From the NCBI GenBank assembly GCA_024347015.1, contig AP024889.1, positions 2,790,001 through 2,854,000 of the forward strand: a stretch of DNA of 64,000 nucleotides. Direction: 5' to 3'. Positions 53,895-63,106 of this stretch are shown one piece after another (the stretch's first letter is position 1; each line of letters opens with the position of its first letter). Source of the stretch: Vibrio pectenicida (GTDB lineage: Bacteria > Pseudomonadota > Gammaproteobacteria > Enterobacterales > Vibrionaceae). A model generated the notes under the pieces. That model searched no databases. It was given only the letters and a program-made list of their open reading frames with translations, and was not told the origin of the DNA. The translations under genes were made by a program, and so were the position numbers.

Positions 53895-54347
53895 ATGCCT
53901 CAGGCAACTTTTTACATTATTGAACCTAACTCGCCCCAAGCTAAGCGACCTGGTTTTCTCCGATACCTTATTTTCCTTGCCAGTCATTTTTCTCGGCAAG
54001 GAGCCAAGATATACCTCAATTGTGAGAATAAGCATGAAGCAGAATTGCTAGCAGAATATTTTTGGCAAGTCGATACCGAGCAGTTTCTAGCTCATAACTT
54101 AGTGGGAGAAGGGCCAAAATACGGCACTCATATCGAGATCGGATATCAAGATGTCAATCCTTCATGGAACCGCCAACTGGTGATAAATTTGGCTAATAAT
54201 AAGACAACCTTTGCGAACAAGTTTGCAGAGGTGGTAGACTTCGTTGCTTGCGAAGAAAAAGCCAAGCAACTCGCGCGAGAAAGGTATAAAATCTATCGTC
54301 AAGCTGGATATCAATTGCAAACGATCGAAATAGACCATAAAACATAG
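53895..54347 (+). CDS. holC: DNA polymerase III chi subunit HolC
   Basis: Clamp-loader accessory subunit that bridges polymerase III (through psi) to SSB on the lagging strand. The 150-residue protein shows ATFYIIEPNSPQAKRPGFLRYLIFLASHF, KIYLNCENKHEAELLAEYFWQVDTEQFLAHNL and a C-terminal ARERYKIYRQAGYQL, all in family positions. It is located between pepA and valS, the conserved pepA-holC-valS order of gammaproteobacteria. The intergenic gap to valS is about 200 bp without a recognised element. Confidence 0.94.
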   Translation: MPQATFYIIEPNSPQAKRPGFLRYLIFLASHFSRQGAKIYLNCENKHEAELLAEYFWQVDTEQFLAHNLVGEGPKYGTHIEIGYQDVNPSWNRQLVINLANNKTTFANKFAEVVDFVACEEKAKQLARERYKIYRQAGYQLQTIEIDHKT

Positions 54348-54553
54348 TCAATCCTTATAGTTAAGGCGATCTTATCCGAGATCTCTCACTTATAAAGATT
54401 GATACCAATTAAATTTAACCAGAACCAACCTTCGAATGCCTGGGCCTAGCGCAGAATGATACTTGATCCAAACCCGATGAATATCCAAGTGATGTTTGAT
54501 TTGGTTTGCCGATGTTATAGATACCGCGACAAGTCCATCGATGACGAGGAAAT

Positions 54554-57421
54554 ATGAGCACTATGGAAAAGACATATAACCCAACTTCAATTGAACAAGC
54601 TTTATATCAAGCTTGGGAAGAACAAGGCTACTTCAAGCCACACGGTGACACAACAAAAGACTCCTACAGCATAATGATCCCGCCACCGAATGTCACTGGC
54701 AGCCTGCATATGGGTCATGCATTCCAAGACACCATCATGGATACTCTCATCCGTGCTGAACGCATGAGGGGCAAAAATACGCTTTGGCAGGTCGGTACCG
54801 ACCATGCTGGTATTGCGACGCAAATGGTTGTAGAGCGTAAAATTGCTGTAGAAGAAGGCAAAACCAAGCATGATTACGGCCGTGATGCTTTTATCGATAA
54901 GATTTGGCAATGGAAAGGCGAGTCTGGCGGTACCATTACCAAGCAGCTTCGTCGCTTAGGCGCTTCTGTCGATTGGGAGCGTGAGCGCTTCACTATGGAT
55001 GACGGACTATCTAATGCAGTTCAAGAGGTGTTCGTTCGCCTTTATGAAGACGATCTTATCTATCGTGGCAAGCGTTTAGTCAACTGGGATCCTAAGTTGC
55101 ATACTGCAATCTCTGATCTTGAAGTTGAAAGCAAAGATAAAAAAGGCCACATGTGGCATTTCCGTTACCCTCTCGCAAATGGGGTTAGAACCGCAGAAGG
55201 TAAAGATTACATTGTTGTCGCGACAACTCGCCCAGAAACCGTACTTGGTGATACTGGTGTTGCCGTTAACCCAGAAGATCCTCGTTACAAAGATCTTATC
55301 GGTAAAGAGATCCTTCTTCCTATCGTTGACCGTCCTATCCCTATTGTAGGCGACGAACACGCTGATATGGAGAAAGGCACGGGCTGCGTGAAGATAACCC
55401 CTGCGCACGACTTCAACGATTATGAAGTTGGTAAACGCCACCAACTACCAATGATCAACATTCTAACCTTTGATGCGAACATCCGTGATGCAGCTGAAGT
55501 GTTTAACACTAATGGTGAAGTCAGCGATGCATACTCAAGCGAACTACCTGCTAAATACCATAACATGGAGCGTTTCGCAGCACGTAAAGCGATCGTTGCA
55601 GAGTTCAATGATTTAGACCTTCTGGAAGAAATTAAAGATCACGATCTCACTGTTCCTTACGGTGATCGCGGCGGTGTGGTAATCGAACCACTTCTAACTG
55701 ACCAATGGTATGTTCGCACTGCTCCTCTAGCTAAACCTGCGGTTGAAGCTGTGGAAAATGGCGATATTCAATTCGTTCCTAAGCAGTACGAAAATATGTA
55801 TTTCGCTTGGATGCGTGATGTTCAAGACTGGTGTATCTCACGTCAGCTGTGGTGGGGACATCGCATCCCTGCATGGTACGACAACAACGGTAACGTATAT
55901 GTAGGCCGTACAGAAGAGGAAGTGCGTGAGCAACACAATCTAGCACCAGTTATCGTTCTTCGCCAAGACGATGACGTACTAGATACATGGTTCTCTTCCG
56001 CTCTTTGGACATTTGGTACTCAGGGCTGGCCAGAAAATACCGATGCACTAAAACGGTTCCACCCTTCAGATGTACTCGTCTCTGGCTTTGACATCATATT
56101 CTTTTGGGTAGCTCGCATGATAATGATGACGCTACACTTCGTTAAAGATGACAACGGCAAACCGCAAGTACCCTTTAAGACAGTTTACATGACAGGTCTT
56201 ATCCGTGATGAAAACGGTGACAAGATGTCTAAGTCAAAGGGGAACGTTCTTGATCCAATCGATATGATTGACGGCATCGACCTTGAGTCTCTCGTTGAGA
56301 AACGCACCGGTAATATGATGCAGCCGCAACTTGCAGCGAAAATTGAGAAAAACACACGTAAAACCTTTGAAAATGGCATAGAACCTTATGGCACTGATGC
56401 GCTGCGTTTCACTTTAGCAGCTATGGCTTCTACTGGTCGTGATATTAACTGGGATATGAAGCGTTTAGAGGGCTACCGAAACTTCTGTAATAAGTTATGG
56501 AACGCAAGTCGTTACGTACTGATGAATACTGAAGAACAAGATTGTGGTTTCGGTTCAGAGGAAATTGAATACTCACTGGCAGACAAGTGGATCGAATCTC
56601 AATTTGAGCTGGCTGCGGCTGATTTTAATGGCCACCTTGATAACTTCCGTCTTGATATGGCGGCAAATACTATTTATGAATTCATCTGGAATCAATTCTG
56701 TGACTGGTATTTAGAGCTAACAAAACCTGTACTTTGGAAAGGTAATCAAGCTTTACAGCGTGGCACACGTCGTACGTTAATCACAGTGTTAGAGAAAACG
56801 CTTCGCCTTGCACATCCAGTAATTCCATACATAACGGAATCCATTTGGCAGAGCGTGAAACCGCTAGTTAAAGGCGTGGACGGTGAAACTATAATGCTAC
56901 AGCCCCTGCCTCAATATAACCAAGCAAACTTCAACCAAGAAGCACTTGATGATATTGAGTGGGTGAAGTCTTTTATCACCAGCATCCGTAACTTGCGAGC
57001 TGAATACGACATCAACCCAGGCAAACCACTTGAGGTGATGCTGAAAGCTGCAGACGGTAAAGACGCCGCACGTCTTGAAGCAAATAAACAAGTGCTCATG
57101 TCTCTAGCGAAGCTTGAATCGATACGTATTCTTGAATCTGGCGAAGAAACATCAGCCTGCGCTACTGCACTTGTGGCTAAGTCTGAGTTGATGATCCCTA
57201 TGGCCGGACTTATCAACAAAGATGCAGAGCTGACGCGCTTAGATGGTGAAATAAAGAAAACTTTCGGCGAAATCAAACGTCTTGAAGGTAAGCTAGGTAA
57301 TCAAGGCTTTGTTGCTAAAGCGCCTGAAGCTGTGGTTGCCAAAGAACGGGAAAAACTAGCAGGTTATAAAGAAATGCTAGTAAAACTAGAAGAGCAGAAA
57401 ACCACTATCGCGGCACTTTAA
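54554..57421 (+). CDS. valS: Valine-tRNA ligase ValS
   Basis: Class I synthetase that charges tRNA-Val and hydrolyses Thr-tRNA-Val. The 955 residues contain the ATP-binding HIGH variant in [15 protein letters not shown] and the CP1 editing domain ([32 protein letters not shown]). The second catalytic motif is [14 protein letters not shown], followed by the anticodon-binding domain and a C-terminal coiled-coil tRNA arm ([26 protein letters not shown]). The ATG has GAGGAA upstream; a second ATG three codons on ([12 protein letters not shown]) is where many relatives are annotated. It ends with a strong terminator. Confidence 0.98.
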   Translation: MSTMEKTYNPTSIEQALYQAWEEQGYFKPHGDTTKDSYSIMIPPPNVTGSLHMGHAFQDTIMDTLIRAERMRGKNTLWQVGTDHAGIATQMVVERKIAVEEGKTKHDYGRDAFIDKIWQWKGESGGTITKQLRRLGASVDWERERFTMDDGLSNAVQEVFVRLYEDDLIYRGKRLVNWDPKLHTAISDLEVESKDKKGHMWHFRYPLANGVRTAEGKDYIVVATTRPETVLGDTGVAVNPEDPRYKDLIGKEILLPIVDRPIPIVGDEHADMEKGTGCVKITPAHDFNDYEVGKRHQLPMINILTFDANIRDAAEVFNTNGEVSDAYSSELPAKYHNMERFAARKAIVAEFNDLDLLEEIKDHDLTVPYGDRGGVVIEPLLTDQWYVRTAPLAKPAVEAVENGDIQFVPKQYENMYFAWMRDVQDWCISRQLWWGHRIPAWYDNNGNVYVGRTEEEVREQHNLAPVIVLRQDDDVLDTWFSSALWTFGTQGWPENTDALKRFHPSDVLVSGFDIIFFWVARMIMMTLHFVKDDNGKPQVPFKTVYMTGLIRDENGDKMSKSKGNVLDPIDMIDGIDLESLVEKRTGNMMQPQLAAKIEKNTRKTFENGIEPYGTDALRFTLAAMASTGRDINWDMKRLEGYRNFCNKLWNASRYVLMNTEEQDCGFGSEEIEYSLADKWIESQFELAAADFNGHLDNFRLDMAANTIYEFIWNQFCDWYLELTKPVLWKGNQALQRGTRRTLITVLEKTLRLAHPVIPYITESIWQSVKPLVKGVDGETIMLQPLPQYNQANFNQEALDDIEWVKSFITSIRNLRAEYDINPGKPLEVMLKAADGKDAARLEANKQVLMSLAKLESIRILESGEETSACATALVAKSELMIPMAGLINKDAELTRLDGEIKKTFGEIKRLEGKLGNQGFVAKAPEAVVAKEREKLAGYKEMLVKLEEQKTTIAAL

Positions 57422-57441
57422 GTACCAAATAGCAGTTAAAG

Positions 57442-57474
57442 AAAAGGCAGCGAGTGAAGTGCGCTGCCTTTTTT
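57442..57474 (+). terminator. Intrinsic terminator after valS
   Basis: AAAAGGCAGCG and CGCTGCCTTTT form an 11-bp stem around a 9-base loop, followed by T's. It also has A's on its left, so it can work for the convergent M48 gene. Confidence 0.9.
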
Positions 57475-57478
57475 ATTT

Positions 57479-58474
57479 TTATTGTTCATGTACAGCTTGG
57501 ATTCGCTGCTCAAAGTCAGGATGAGTACTCATCCATTCAGGTATGTCCGGGCGATTTTGCTCATGAAGTAACTCAAACATCTCAGCCAAAGGCTGGCTCG
57601 TACCGTACAAACTCTGCATAGCTTGTTTTGAAAAGACATCCGCTTCTAGTTCAGCTTCTCGAGAATGACCATTAGACAGGAAAAACACACCCAAACCTGC
57701 CAAGTTATCGACCACTCCTGAACCTTCCCCAGTTAACAAAGCCACGCCAACAGACAAAAGACTTGAATGGACAAGTTTTTTTAGCATATGGCGATGATAA
57801 ACATGGCCAATTTCATGCAAAATAATACTATCGAGTTGCTGCTTATTTTGGGCAAGTTCGACAATCTCATCGAGTAAGACTACTTTCCCGCCTGGCAAAG
57901 CAAACGCATTCGCCCCCATTTCTAACGCTCGAAATTCCACTTCAATTGGATAAGGCAGCGTTTCTAGCTGGGCAAGATGCTGAGTAATGCGTAAGCGAAT
58001 CTCATGTTGCTCTTCAGAGCTTATTTCACTTTCTTCCCAACTACTATCTAAGCTTTCTAGAATTTTATCGCCCAGAGCCAGCGCGATATGTTCAGGGATG
58101 GCTTTGGCAACTTTATCACTTGTCCATGGCAAGACATAAAAATAAAAACTCAACACTAAACAAATACACATGATTGCCGATAGCAGCCAAGCAATCCAAT
58201 TCGACTCCATCTTGTCAACTAAACTGCTTTTCTGATTGGACGCTAACCACTGATCCACATCCTCGCTTCTTTCTACCGTAAAAACCCACCCATTAGGAAA
58301 GGTAAATTTCACTGGAAGCTTGCCCAGCGGAGCACTTATATCGGCGAGCTCTAGATCACAGCTGACGATATCCCCACTGATTTTCAAGCTTAAATGATTG
58401 GTCTGAGAAACATCAAGCTGAGCAGAGTGACGCTCTGAACTGCGCGGGGCAAACGCCACTCCTTCAAACAGCAT
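57479..58474 (-). CDS. Membrane-anchored M48 family zinc metallopeptidase
   Basis: A 331-residue protein with an N-terminal domain of unknown type (about 1-85), a single membrane helix (about 94-116) and an M48 peptidase domain facing the periplasm or cytoplasm. The zinc site is HEIGH (His220, Glu221, His224), with the third ligand in the conserved SREAELEAD (271-279). ANAFALPGGKVVLLDEIV is the M48 strand that shapes the active site. The family includes HtpX and BepA-type quality-control proteases. Its ATG shares one base with the stop of the upstream DUF898 gene, so the two are translated together. The substrate is unknown. Confidence 0.88.
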   Translation of the reverse strand: MLFEGVAFAPRSSERHSAQLDVSQTNHLSLKISGDIVSCDLELADISAPLGKLPVKFTFPNGWVFTVERSEDVDQWLASNQKSSLVDKMESNWIAWLLSAIMCICLVLSFYFYVLPWTSDKVAKAIPEHIALALGDKILESLDSSWEESEISSEEQHEIRLRITQHLAQLETLPYPIEVEFRALEMGANAFALPGGKVVLLDEIVELAQNKQQLDSIILHEIGHVYHRHMLKKLVHSSLLSVGVALLTGEGSGVVDNLAGLGVFFLSNGHSREAELEADVFSKQAMQSLYGTSQPLAEMFELLHEQNRPDIPEWMSTHPDFEQRIQAVHEQ

Positions 58475-59646
58475 TAGCCAATACCCATACCAACATCGAA
58501 TGTCTGAGCCATTTCATCCGAAATAGCCGATTTCATATTGGCAGATTGATCGCTGACCTTCAACAAGCTCATATCGCCAAACACTGCTGTATTATCTGCG
58601 ATATAACGCGTTGTTCTTACCATCACCCAAGGCCTTGCAATACCTAAAGTAACAACCTGAAGCAAGAAGTTAGAGATGACCAGCCAAGTATAACCACGAA
58701 CGGTCATGCTTGAGTTAAACTGATATTGAACGCTATCATTTTGCTGCGTCTTAGCGATTAATTGAAAGAATACATAGTTACGAACACGTGTTGTTGTGTA
58801 TGCAGTCAGCGCAATAGTTATGACAATTAGCCCTACATAGCTCACAACAAATACCATAAATGGTGACTCACTCATCAAGGAACTAAAATCACCACTTTGG
58901 ATCGCGGCAAAATCTGCGCCTGACAATAATGTTGAAAAAATTGCAAGAATAAGAAGCATTGTGGTGACAAGAGCGAAAGCCATCGCTTTAAGATACGTTT
59001 TAATAAAAAATCTTGTTTCAATCTTTGCGCTAAACTTCCACTCACCAAATTGAAAACCATTAGAAAAATACTTCTGCGCGCCAGCAACAATCCATGCATA
59101 AACCACGGCTAACAAAATAAATAAACCTAACCCTAATACACCAGCCACCAGCATTGAAACACTAGCGACCGCAACCATAATGGCAAAATAGAGGCTAACG
59201 ATAATCAATGCCCCTATTTCACGGCCAACGATTACTTTATACGCCTCTTTCAGTGAGGCGTTAAAAGAAAAATGAACATTGCGGTAACTTGTCATGGCTG
59301 CATCAAAACGAGCATTACTCCATAACAGCCAAGGCAGGGATATATAAAAAAGCAGAATTAATACAAGGCTAGCAATAGGAGAAAATGAGTTAGCAATACC
59401 CCAGACAAATAATGCCACTAAGGCAACCAAGCGGCCTTTTAAAATTTGCATTGGCTGAGCATGATATTCAAAACTATCCCCAGCAAGATGAGTATTACCA
59501 TAAAAATAACGTTTGGTTCGCACTTTAGCCCAAGCAGAATAAACGCCCAATGTAATGATTGAGAGCAAGATATTTACAATCCAAATACCAAAAAACTCCC
59601 TACCCTCACCCTTAAACTCGACAGAGTTAGTAATATGTTTTTCCAT
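58474..59646 (-). CDS. DUF898 (YjgN family) polytopic membrane protein
   Basis: A 390-residue inner-membrane protein with about eight hydrophobic segments in two similar halves. Each half opens with a short FxGxxREFFGIWIVNILLSIITLGVYSAW-type block. The first is at about 12-45 (then YFYGNTHLAGDSFEYHAQP); a second is around 305-345 (SSMTVRGYTWLVISNFLLQ, RPWVMVRTTRYIADNTAVFGDM). This is the YjgN/DUF898 pattern; function unknown. It is the first gene of a two-gene unit with the M48 peptidase, a pairing seen in many proteobacteria, so the peptidase may act on or with it. Confidence 0.87.
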   Translation of the reverse strand: MEKHITNSVEFKGEGREFFGIWIVNILLSIITLGVYSAWAKVRTKRYFYGNTHLAGDSFEYHAQPMQILKGRLVALVALFVWGIANSFSPIASLVLILLFYISLPWLLWSNARFDAAMTSYRNVHFSFNASLKEAYKVIVGREIGALIIVSLYFAIMVAVASVSMLVAGVLGLGLFILLAVVYAWIVAGAQKYFSNGFQFGEWKFSAKIETRFFIKTYLKAMAFALVTTMLLILAIFSTLLSGADFAAIQSGDFSSLMSESPFMVFVVSYVGLIVITIALTAYTTTRVRNYVFFQLIAKTQQNDSVQYQFNSSMTVRGYTWLVISNFLLQVVTLGIARPWVMVRTTRYIADNTAVFGDMSLLKVSDQSANMKSAISDEMAQTFDVGMGIG

Positions 59647-59819
59647 TTGTTATGTATCCAAAATTGTTGACTAAAAGATTAGCCGCACAATTTCTTACAT
59701 TTTCCTTATTGATTTTATTCATTCACCCAATGAAACTACTACCAGTTGATATGCATCGCAAATAAAAACCAGATAAGTTCAACAATTTTACATTTAATTA
59801 TCAGCACCACAGATAACGA

Positions 59820-60797
59820 CTAAACAATTCGGTTTTGCTGCCGACCCTGTACAAAAGCCACAATGTTGCTAGCTAATGTCTCGGCAATTTTGGGAAAGGA
59901 TGATTCACTACCCCAAGCGACATGTGGTGTGAGCAATAAATTAGCAAGATCCATATTCGCAATGAGCGGATTAGATATATCGGCAGGCTCTTGACTAAAC
60001 ACATCGACTCCAGCCCCTGCAATCTGTCCTTGTTTCAAAGCATCAACTAAAGTCTCTTCATCAACTAAGCCACCTCTTCCGGTATTAATTAACACGCAGG
60101 TCTTTTTCATTGCCAGCAACTCTTCACGCCCAATAATATGATGCGTTTGTTCATTCAAAGGACAATGTAGCGTCAATACATCTGACATTTCAATAACGTG
60201 CTGTAAAGGCAAATAACCTGCTCGGCAATTTTTTACGCCTTTTCGTTCAGCAAATACGACATTCATCCCCAAGGCTTTAGCCATCCCTGCCGTAGCTTGA
60301 CCAATTGCACCACTACCAATCACGCCAAGCGTGCTACCTGTCACATCACTAATTGGATGAGTAAAGAAGCAAAAATGTTCAGTACGCTGCCATTCCCCTG
60401 CCGCGATATCATTATGGTACCCCTTTAAATTACGCTTTAGCGCAAACATCATGGCAATCACATGTTCAGGAACAGAAGGGGTCGAATATCCCTGCACATT
60501 TGTTACCGCAATCCCTCGCTCCTTACAAAAGCTCACATCAATATTATTAAAACCAGTAGCGGCGACCACTATAAGTTTTAAGTCAGGTAGTTGGCTTAAA
60601 CTCTCTCTATCAAGCACAACCTTATTAGTGATAGCAATAGCGGCACCTTTAAGACGCTCAACCACTTGCCCTTTGGTTGTTTGATCGTAATCAGTCCATT
60701 GATGCTCGAATGGAAGTGGTGGATATTCAATTTGCGCGGGGATAGAAGCGCGGTCTAAAAATACAATGCTTAGTGCAGACTCAGCAGGCTGTAACAT
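59820..60797 (-). CDS. D-2-hydroxyacid dehydrogenase (glycerate/hydroxypyruvate reductase-like)
   Basis: A 325-residue NAD(P)-dependent oxidoreductase. The Rossmann fingerprint is GSGAIG (161-166), the catalytic Arg241 is in NTGRGGLVDEETL, Glu270 in SQEP and His292 in LLTPHVAWGS, the full D-isomer triad. The N-terminal substrate domain includes VAATGFNNIDV. The likely reaction is reduction of a 2-oxoacid such as hydroxypyruvate or glyoxylate, but the substrate cannot be told from sequence. A strong AAAGGAGAGCTT ribosome site precedes the ATG. It starts 35 bp after the rluA stop, on the same strand, so co-transcription with rluA is likely. Confidence 0.9.
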   Translation of the reverse strand: MLQPAESALSIVFLDRASIPAQIEYPPLPFEHQWTDYDQTTKGQVVERLKGAAIAITNKVVLDRESLSQLPDLKLIVVAATGFNNIDVSFCKERGIAVTNVQGYSTPSVPEHVIAMMFALKRNLKGYHNDIAAGEWQRTEHFCFFTHPISDVTGSTLGVIGSGAIGQATAGMAKALGMNVVFAERKGVKNCRAGYLPLQHVIEMSDVLTLHCPLNEQTHHIIGREELLAMKKTCVLINTGRGGLVDEETLVDALKQGQIAGAGVDVFSQEPADISNPLIANMDLANLLLTPHVAWGSESSFPKIAETLASNIVAFVQGRQQNRIV

Positions 60798-60832
60798 AAG
60801 CTCTCCTTTAAAGGCTTTTGACTAAAAGTACG

Positions 60833-61570
60833 CTACGGGCGTGGCAAGGTTTTATAGTCTGGTAAATTGTCGACAGGGTCAAAATAGGTTTGAATCACTG
60901 GCGTCGCCTGCGGGTAAAAATCACAAGGGACAAAAATACATCGCAGCTTTGCGTCAGCTGGATGATAAAAGCTCAGCTCAGCGGCATGCAAACCCAAACG
61001 TTCAAAACTCTCGAACGCATCACCTTGCGCATAAAACTCATCACCGACAATAGGATAACCTAATGCTTGCATGTGAACACGTAATTGATGTGAGCGCCCA
61101 GTAATAGGCAATAAACGCACAATCGTGGTGCCTTTTTCACGCTTCACCACTTCAAACTCAGTTTGTGAGGCTTTACCCTGCTCAAAGCACACTTTTTGTT
61201 TTGGTCTATTTGGCCAGTCGCATATAAGCGGTAAGTCTATCCTTCCCTGTTTTTTTTCCATTTCACCCCAAACTCGCGCGTAATATACTTTGTGGGTAAG
61301 GCGAAACTGGAATTGCTTTTTTAGCGCCGACTCGGTCGGTTTGTTCTTAGCAAAAAGCATCAAACCAGAAGTTGACATGTCAAGGCGGTGGACAGATTGG
61401 ATATCTGGATAGAGATCTCTCAAGCGGCTCCACATACTATCATAATGCCCTTTGTCTCGTCCCGGCACAGACAAAAGACCTGAAGGCTTGTTCACTATGA
61501 TGATATCTTGGTCTTCAAATATAGAATCTATCCAAGGTTCTGTCGGCGGACAATAGTACTGCATCGCCAT
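60833..61570 (-). CDS. rluA: tRNA/23S rRNA pseudouridine synthase RluA
   Basis: Makes pseudouridine 32 in several tRNAs and pseudouridine 746 in 23S rRNA. The 245-residue protein has the catalytic Asp64 in SVHRLDMSTSGLM, exactly at the E. coli RluA position. It also has YCPPTEPW near the N-terminus, PLICDWPNRPKQKVC, and PITGRSHQLRVHMQALGYPI. No S4 domain, as expected for RluA. In E. coli it lies between djlA and rapA; here it is near rapA, with a D-2-hydroxyacid dehydrogenase downstream and an NRAMP-like gene between it and rapA. Confidence 0.93.
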   Translation of the reverse strand: MAMQYYCPPTEPWIDSIFEDQDIIIVNKPSGLLSVPGRDKGHYDSMWSRLRDLYPDIQSVHRLDMSTSGLMLFAKNKPTESALKKQFQFRLTHKVYYARVWGEMEKKQGRIDLPLICDWPNRPKQKVCFEQGKASQTEFEVVKREKGTTIVRLLPITGRSHQLRVHMQALGYPIVGDEFYAQGDAFESFERLGLHAAELSFYHPADAKLRCIFVPCDFYPQATPVIQTYFDPVDNLPDYKTLPRP

Positions 61571-61748
61571 AAATACCCCTTATTTTAATAATAAATAAAA
61601 CACCATAAGCAAGCATCTATGTGATGAATCAAACATATTAAGGTCTTATTTAATTTTTTCAATGTAAATGAGTTTTAACGTACCAATAAAATGTGATATT
61701 CGTACGCCAATTTATTTAAGCAACACAAGGTTATACCCAAGGAATCAT

Positions 61749-63020
61749 ATGGATACTATCTCCACAACAGAGAATGAAAGCAAATTATCTCTGTCACAAC
61801 TCTCTCGCTCACTGGGCCCAGGCATTATGATGGCAACCGCTGCTGTGGGTGGCTCTCATTTGGTCGCTTCGACTAAAGCTGGAGCCATCTATGGTTGGCA
61901 ACTTGTCGCCTTAATCTTATTAGTAAACCTTTTAAAATACCCTTTTTTTCGCGCCAGTGTACAATATACTGTCGGTACAGGTGAAAGCTTGGTAGAAGGC
62001 TATGCAAAACTTGGTCATGCTTATCTTTGGCTGTTTGCTAGTATGAATATAATCTGTGGAGTAATCACTACAGGAGCGTTGCTTCTATTTAGTGCTAGCC
62101 TATTGGAATATTTTATTCCATTTAAAGTATCAATTACTACATTATGCTCAATTATATTAGCGTTTTGTATTGGTATTTTAATCGCTGGCCACTATAAAGC
62201 TCTAAATACTGTTTCTAAATCCATAATGGTTGTGCTTATTGTTTCAACCTTAACAGCTGTAATGATTGCGACTAACAACCCAATAGAGGTCCCCTCCTCG
62301 TTTGAATCGCCATCACCATGGTCAATGGCTGGTATTGGCTTTATTATAGTTATGATGGGTTGGATGCCAGCCCCTATGGAAATATCAACCGTGACCTCAA
62401 TGTGGTTAAAAAGCCAGCAAAAACAAAGTGAAGTTACTGCTCAATCGGCTCTATTTGATTTTAATATCGGCTATATAGGTACAGCACTCCTAGCAATTGT
62501 ATTTCTCGCACTTGGAGCACTGGTTCTGCATGGCAGTGATTTGGAATTTTCAAAGTCAGGTTTAGGGTTTTCTCATCAACTAGTCAGTTTATACACCTCT
62601 ACGATTGGTGAGTGGTCTCGCTATCTTATTGCAACTGTAGCCTTTCTTTGTATCTTTGGTAGCACTATTACCGTTATTGATGGTTACAGTCGCGCTATTT
62701 CTGAATCACAGCGCCTATTGCAAGACCAAACCAAAATAAACCCTAAAGTAACGCAAATATGGATGATAGTGATTTCAATAGCTGCACTTTCGATTATTGT
62801 CTTTTGGGCGTCAAGTCTAATGACCATGCTCGACTTTGCTATGGCTATTGCCTTTATTACTGCACCATTTTTTGCCTTGCTTAACTTTCTACTTGTGTCA
62901 CAAACTGAATTACCCAAATATCTAGCGTTAAGTAAACCTATGAAGTGGCTATCAATTGCAGGCCTTATCTATTTGTTTAGCTTTTTAGCCGTCTTTTTAT
63001 GGTGGCGATCATTGGTATAA
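61749..63020 (+). CDS. Divergent NRAMP-family transporter
   Basis: A 423-residue protein with about eleven membrane segments and the NRAMP fold signature SLGPGIMMATAAVGGSHLVA in helix 1. Canonical NRAMP metal ligands are missing: the DPGN motif of helix 1 is replaced by AVGGSH (about 32-37), and the MPH motif of helix 6 reads MPAP (206-209). So it is an NRAMP-like transporter whose cargo may differ from Mn2+/Fe2+. Start at 61749 is set by AAGGA five bases upstream; the frame is open 27 codons further. It ends with a perfect palindromic terminator shared with rapA. Confidence 0.85.
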   Translation: MDTISTTENESKLSLSQLSRSLGPGIMMATAAVGGSHLVASTKAGAIYGWQLVALILLVNLLKYPFFRASVQYTVGTGESLVEGYAKLGHAYLWLFASMNIICGVITTGALLLFSASLLEYFIPFKVSITTLCSIILAFCIGILIAGHYKALNTVSKSIMVVLIVSTLTAVMIATNNPIEVPSSFESPSPWSMAGIGFIIVMMGWMPAPMEISTVTSMWLKSQQKQSEVTAQSALFDFNIGYIGTALLAIVFLALGALVLHGSDLEFSKSGLGFSHQLVSLYTSTIGEWSRYLIATVAFLCIFGSTITVIDGYSRAISESQRLLQDQTKINPKVTQIWMIVISIAALSIIVFWASSLMTMLDFAMAIAFITAPFFALLNFLLVSQTELPKYLALSKPMKWLSIAGLIYLFSFLAVFLWWRSLV

Positions 63021-63042
63021 ATTACAATTAACCCATACCACA

Positions 63043-63078
63043 AAAAATAAAGGCCTGATTAATCAGGCCTTTATTTTT
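63043..63078. terminator. Bidirectional terminator between the NRAMP-like gene and rapA
   Basis: A perfect 36-base palindrome, each arm AAAAATAAAGGCCTGATT, with no loop beyond the centre. U-rich tails are produced on both strands. It serves both convergent genes. Confidence 0.9.
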
Positions 63079-63106
63079 CATCGGCAGGGTATAGTACTGA
63101 CCTTAT

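Noticed and set aside
54348..54553. A possible leader or attenuator before valS
   Set aside because: No hairpin with a U-tract, no leader peptide rich in Val codons and no clear promoter pair was seen.
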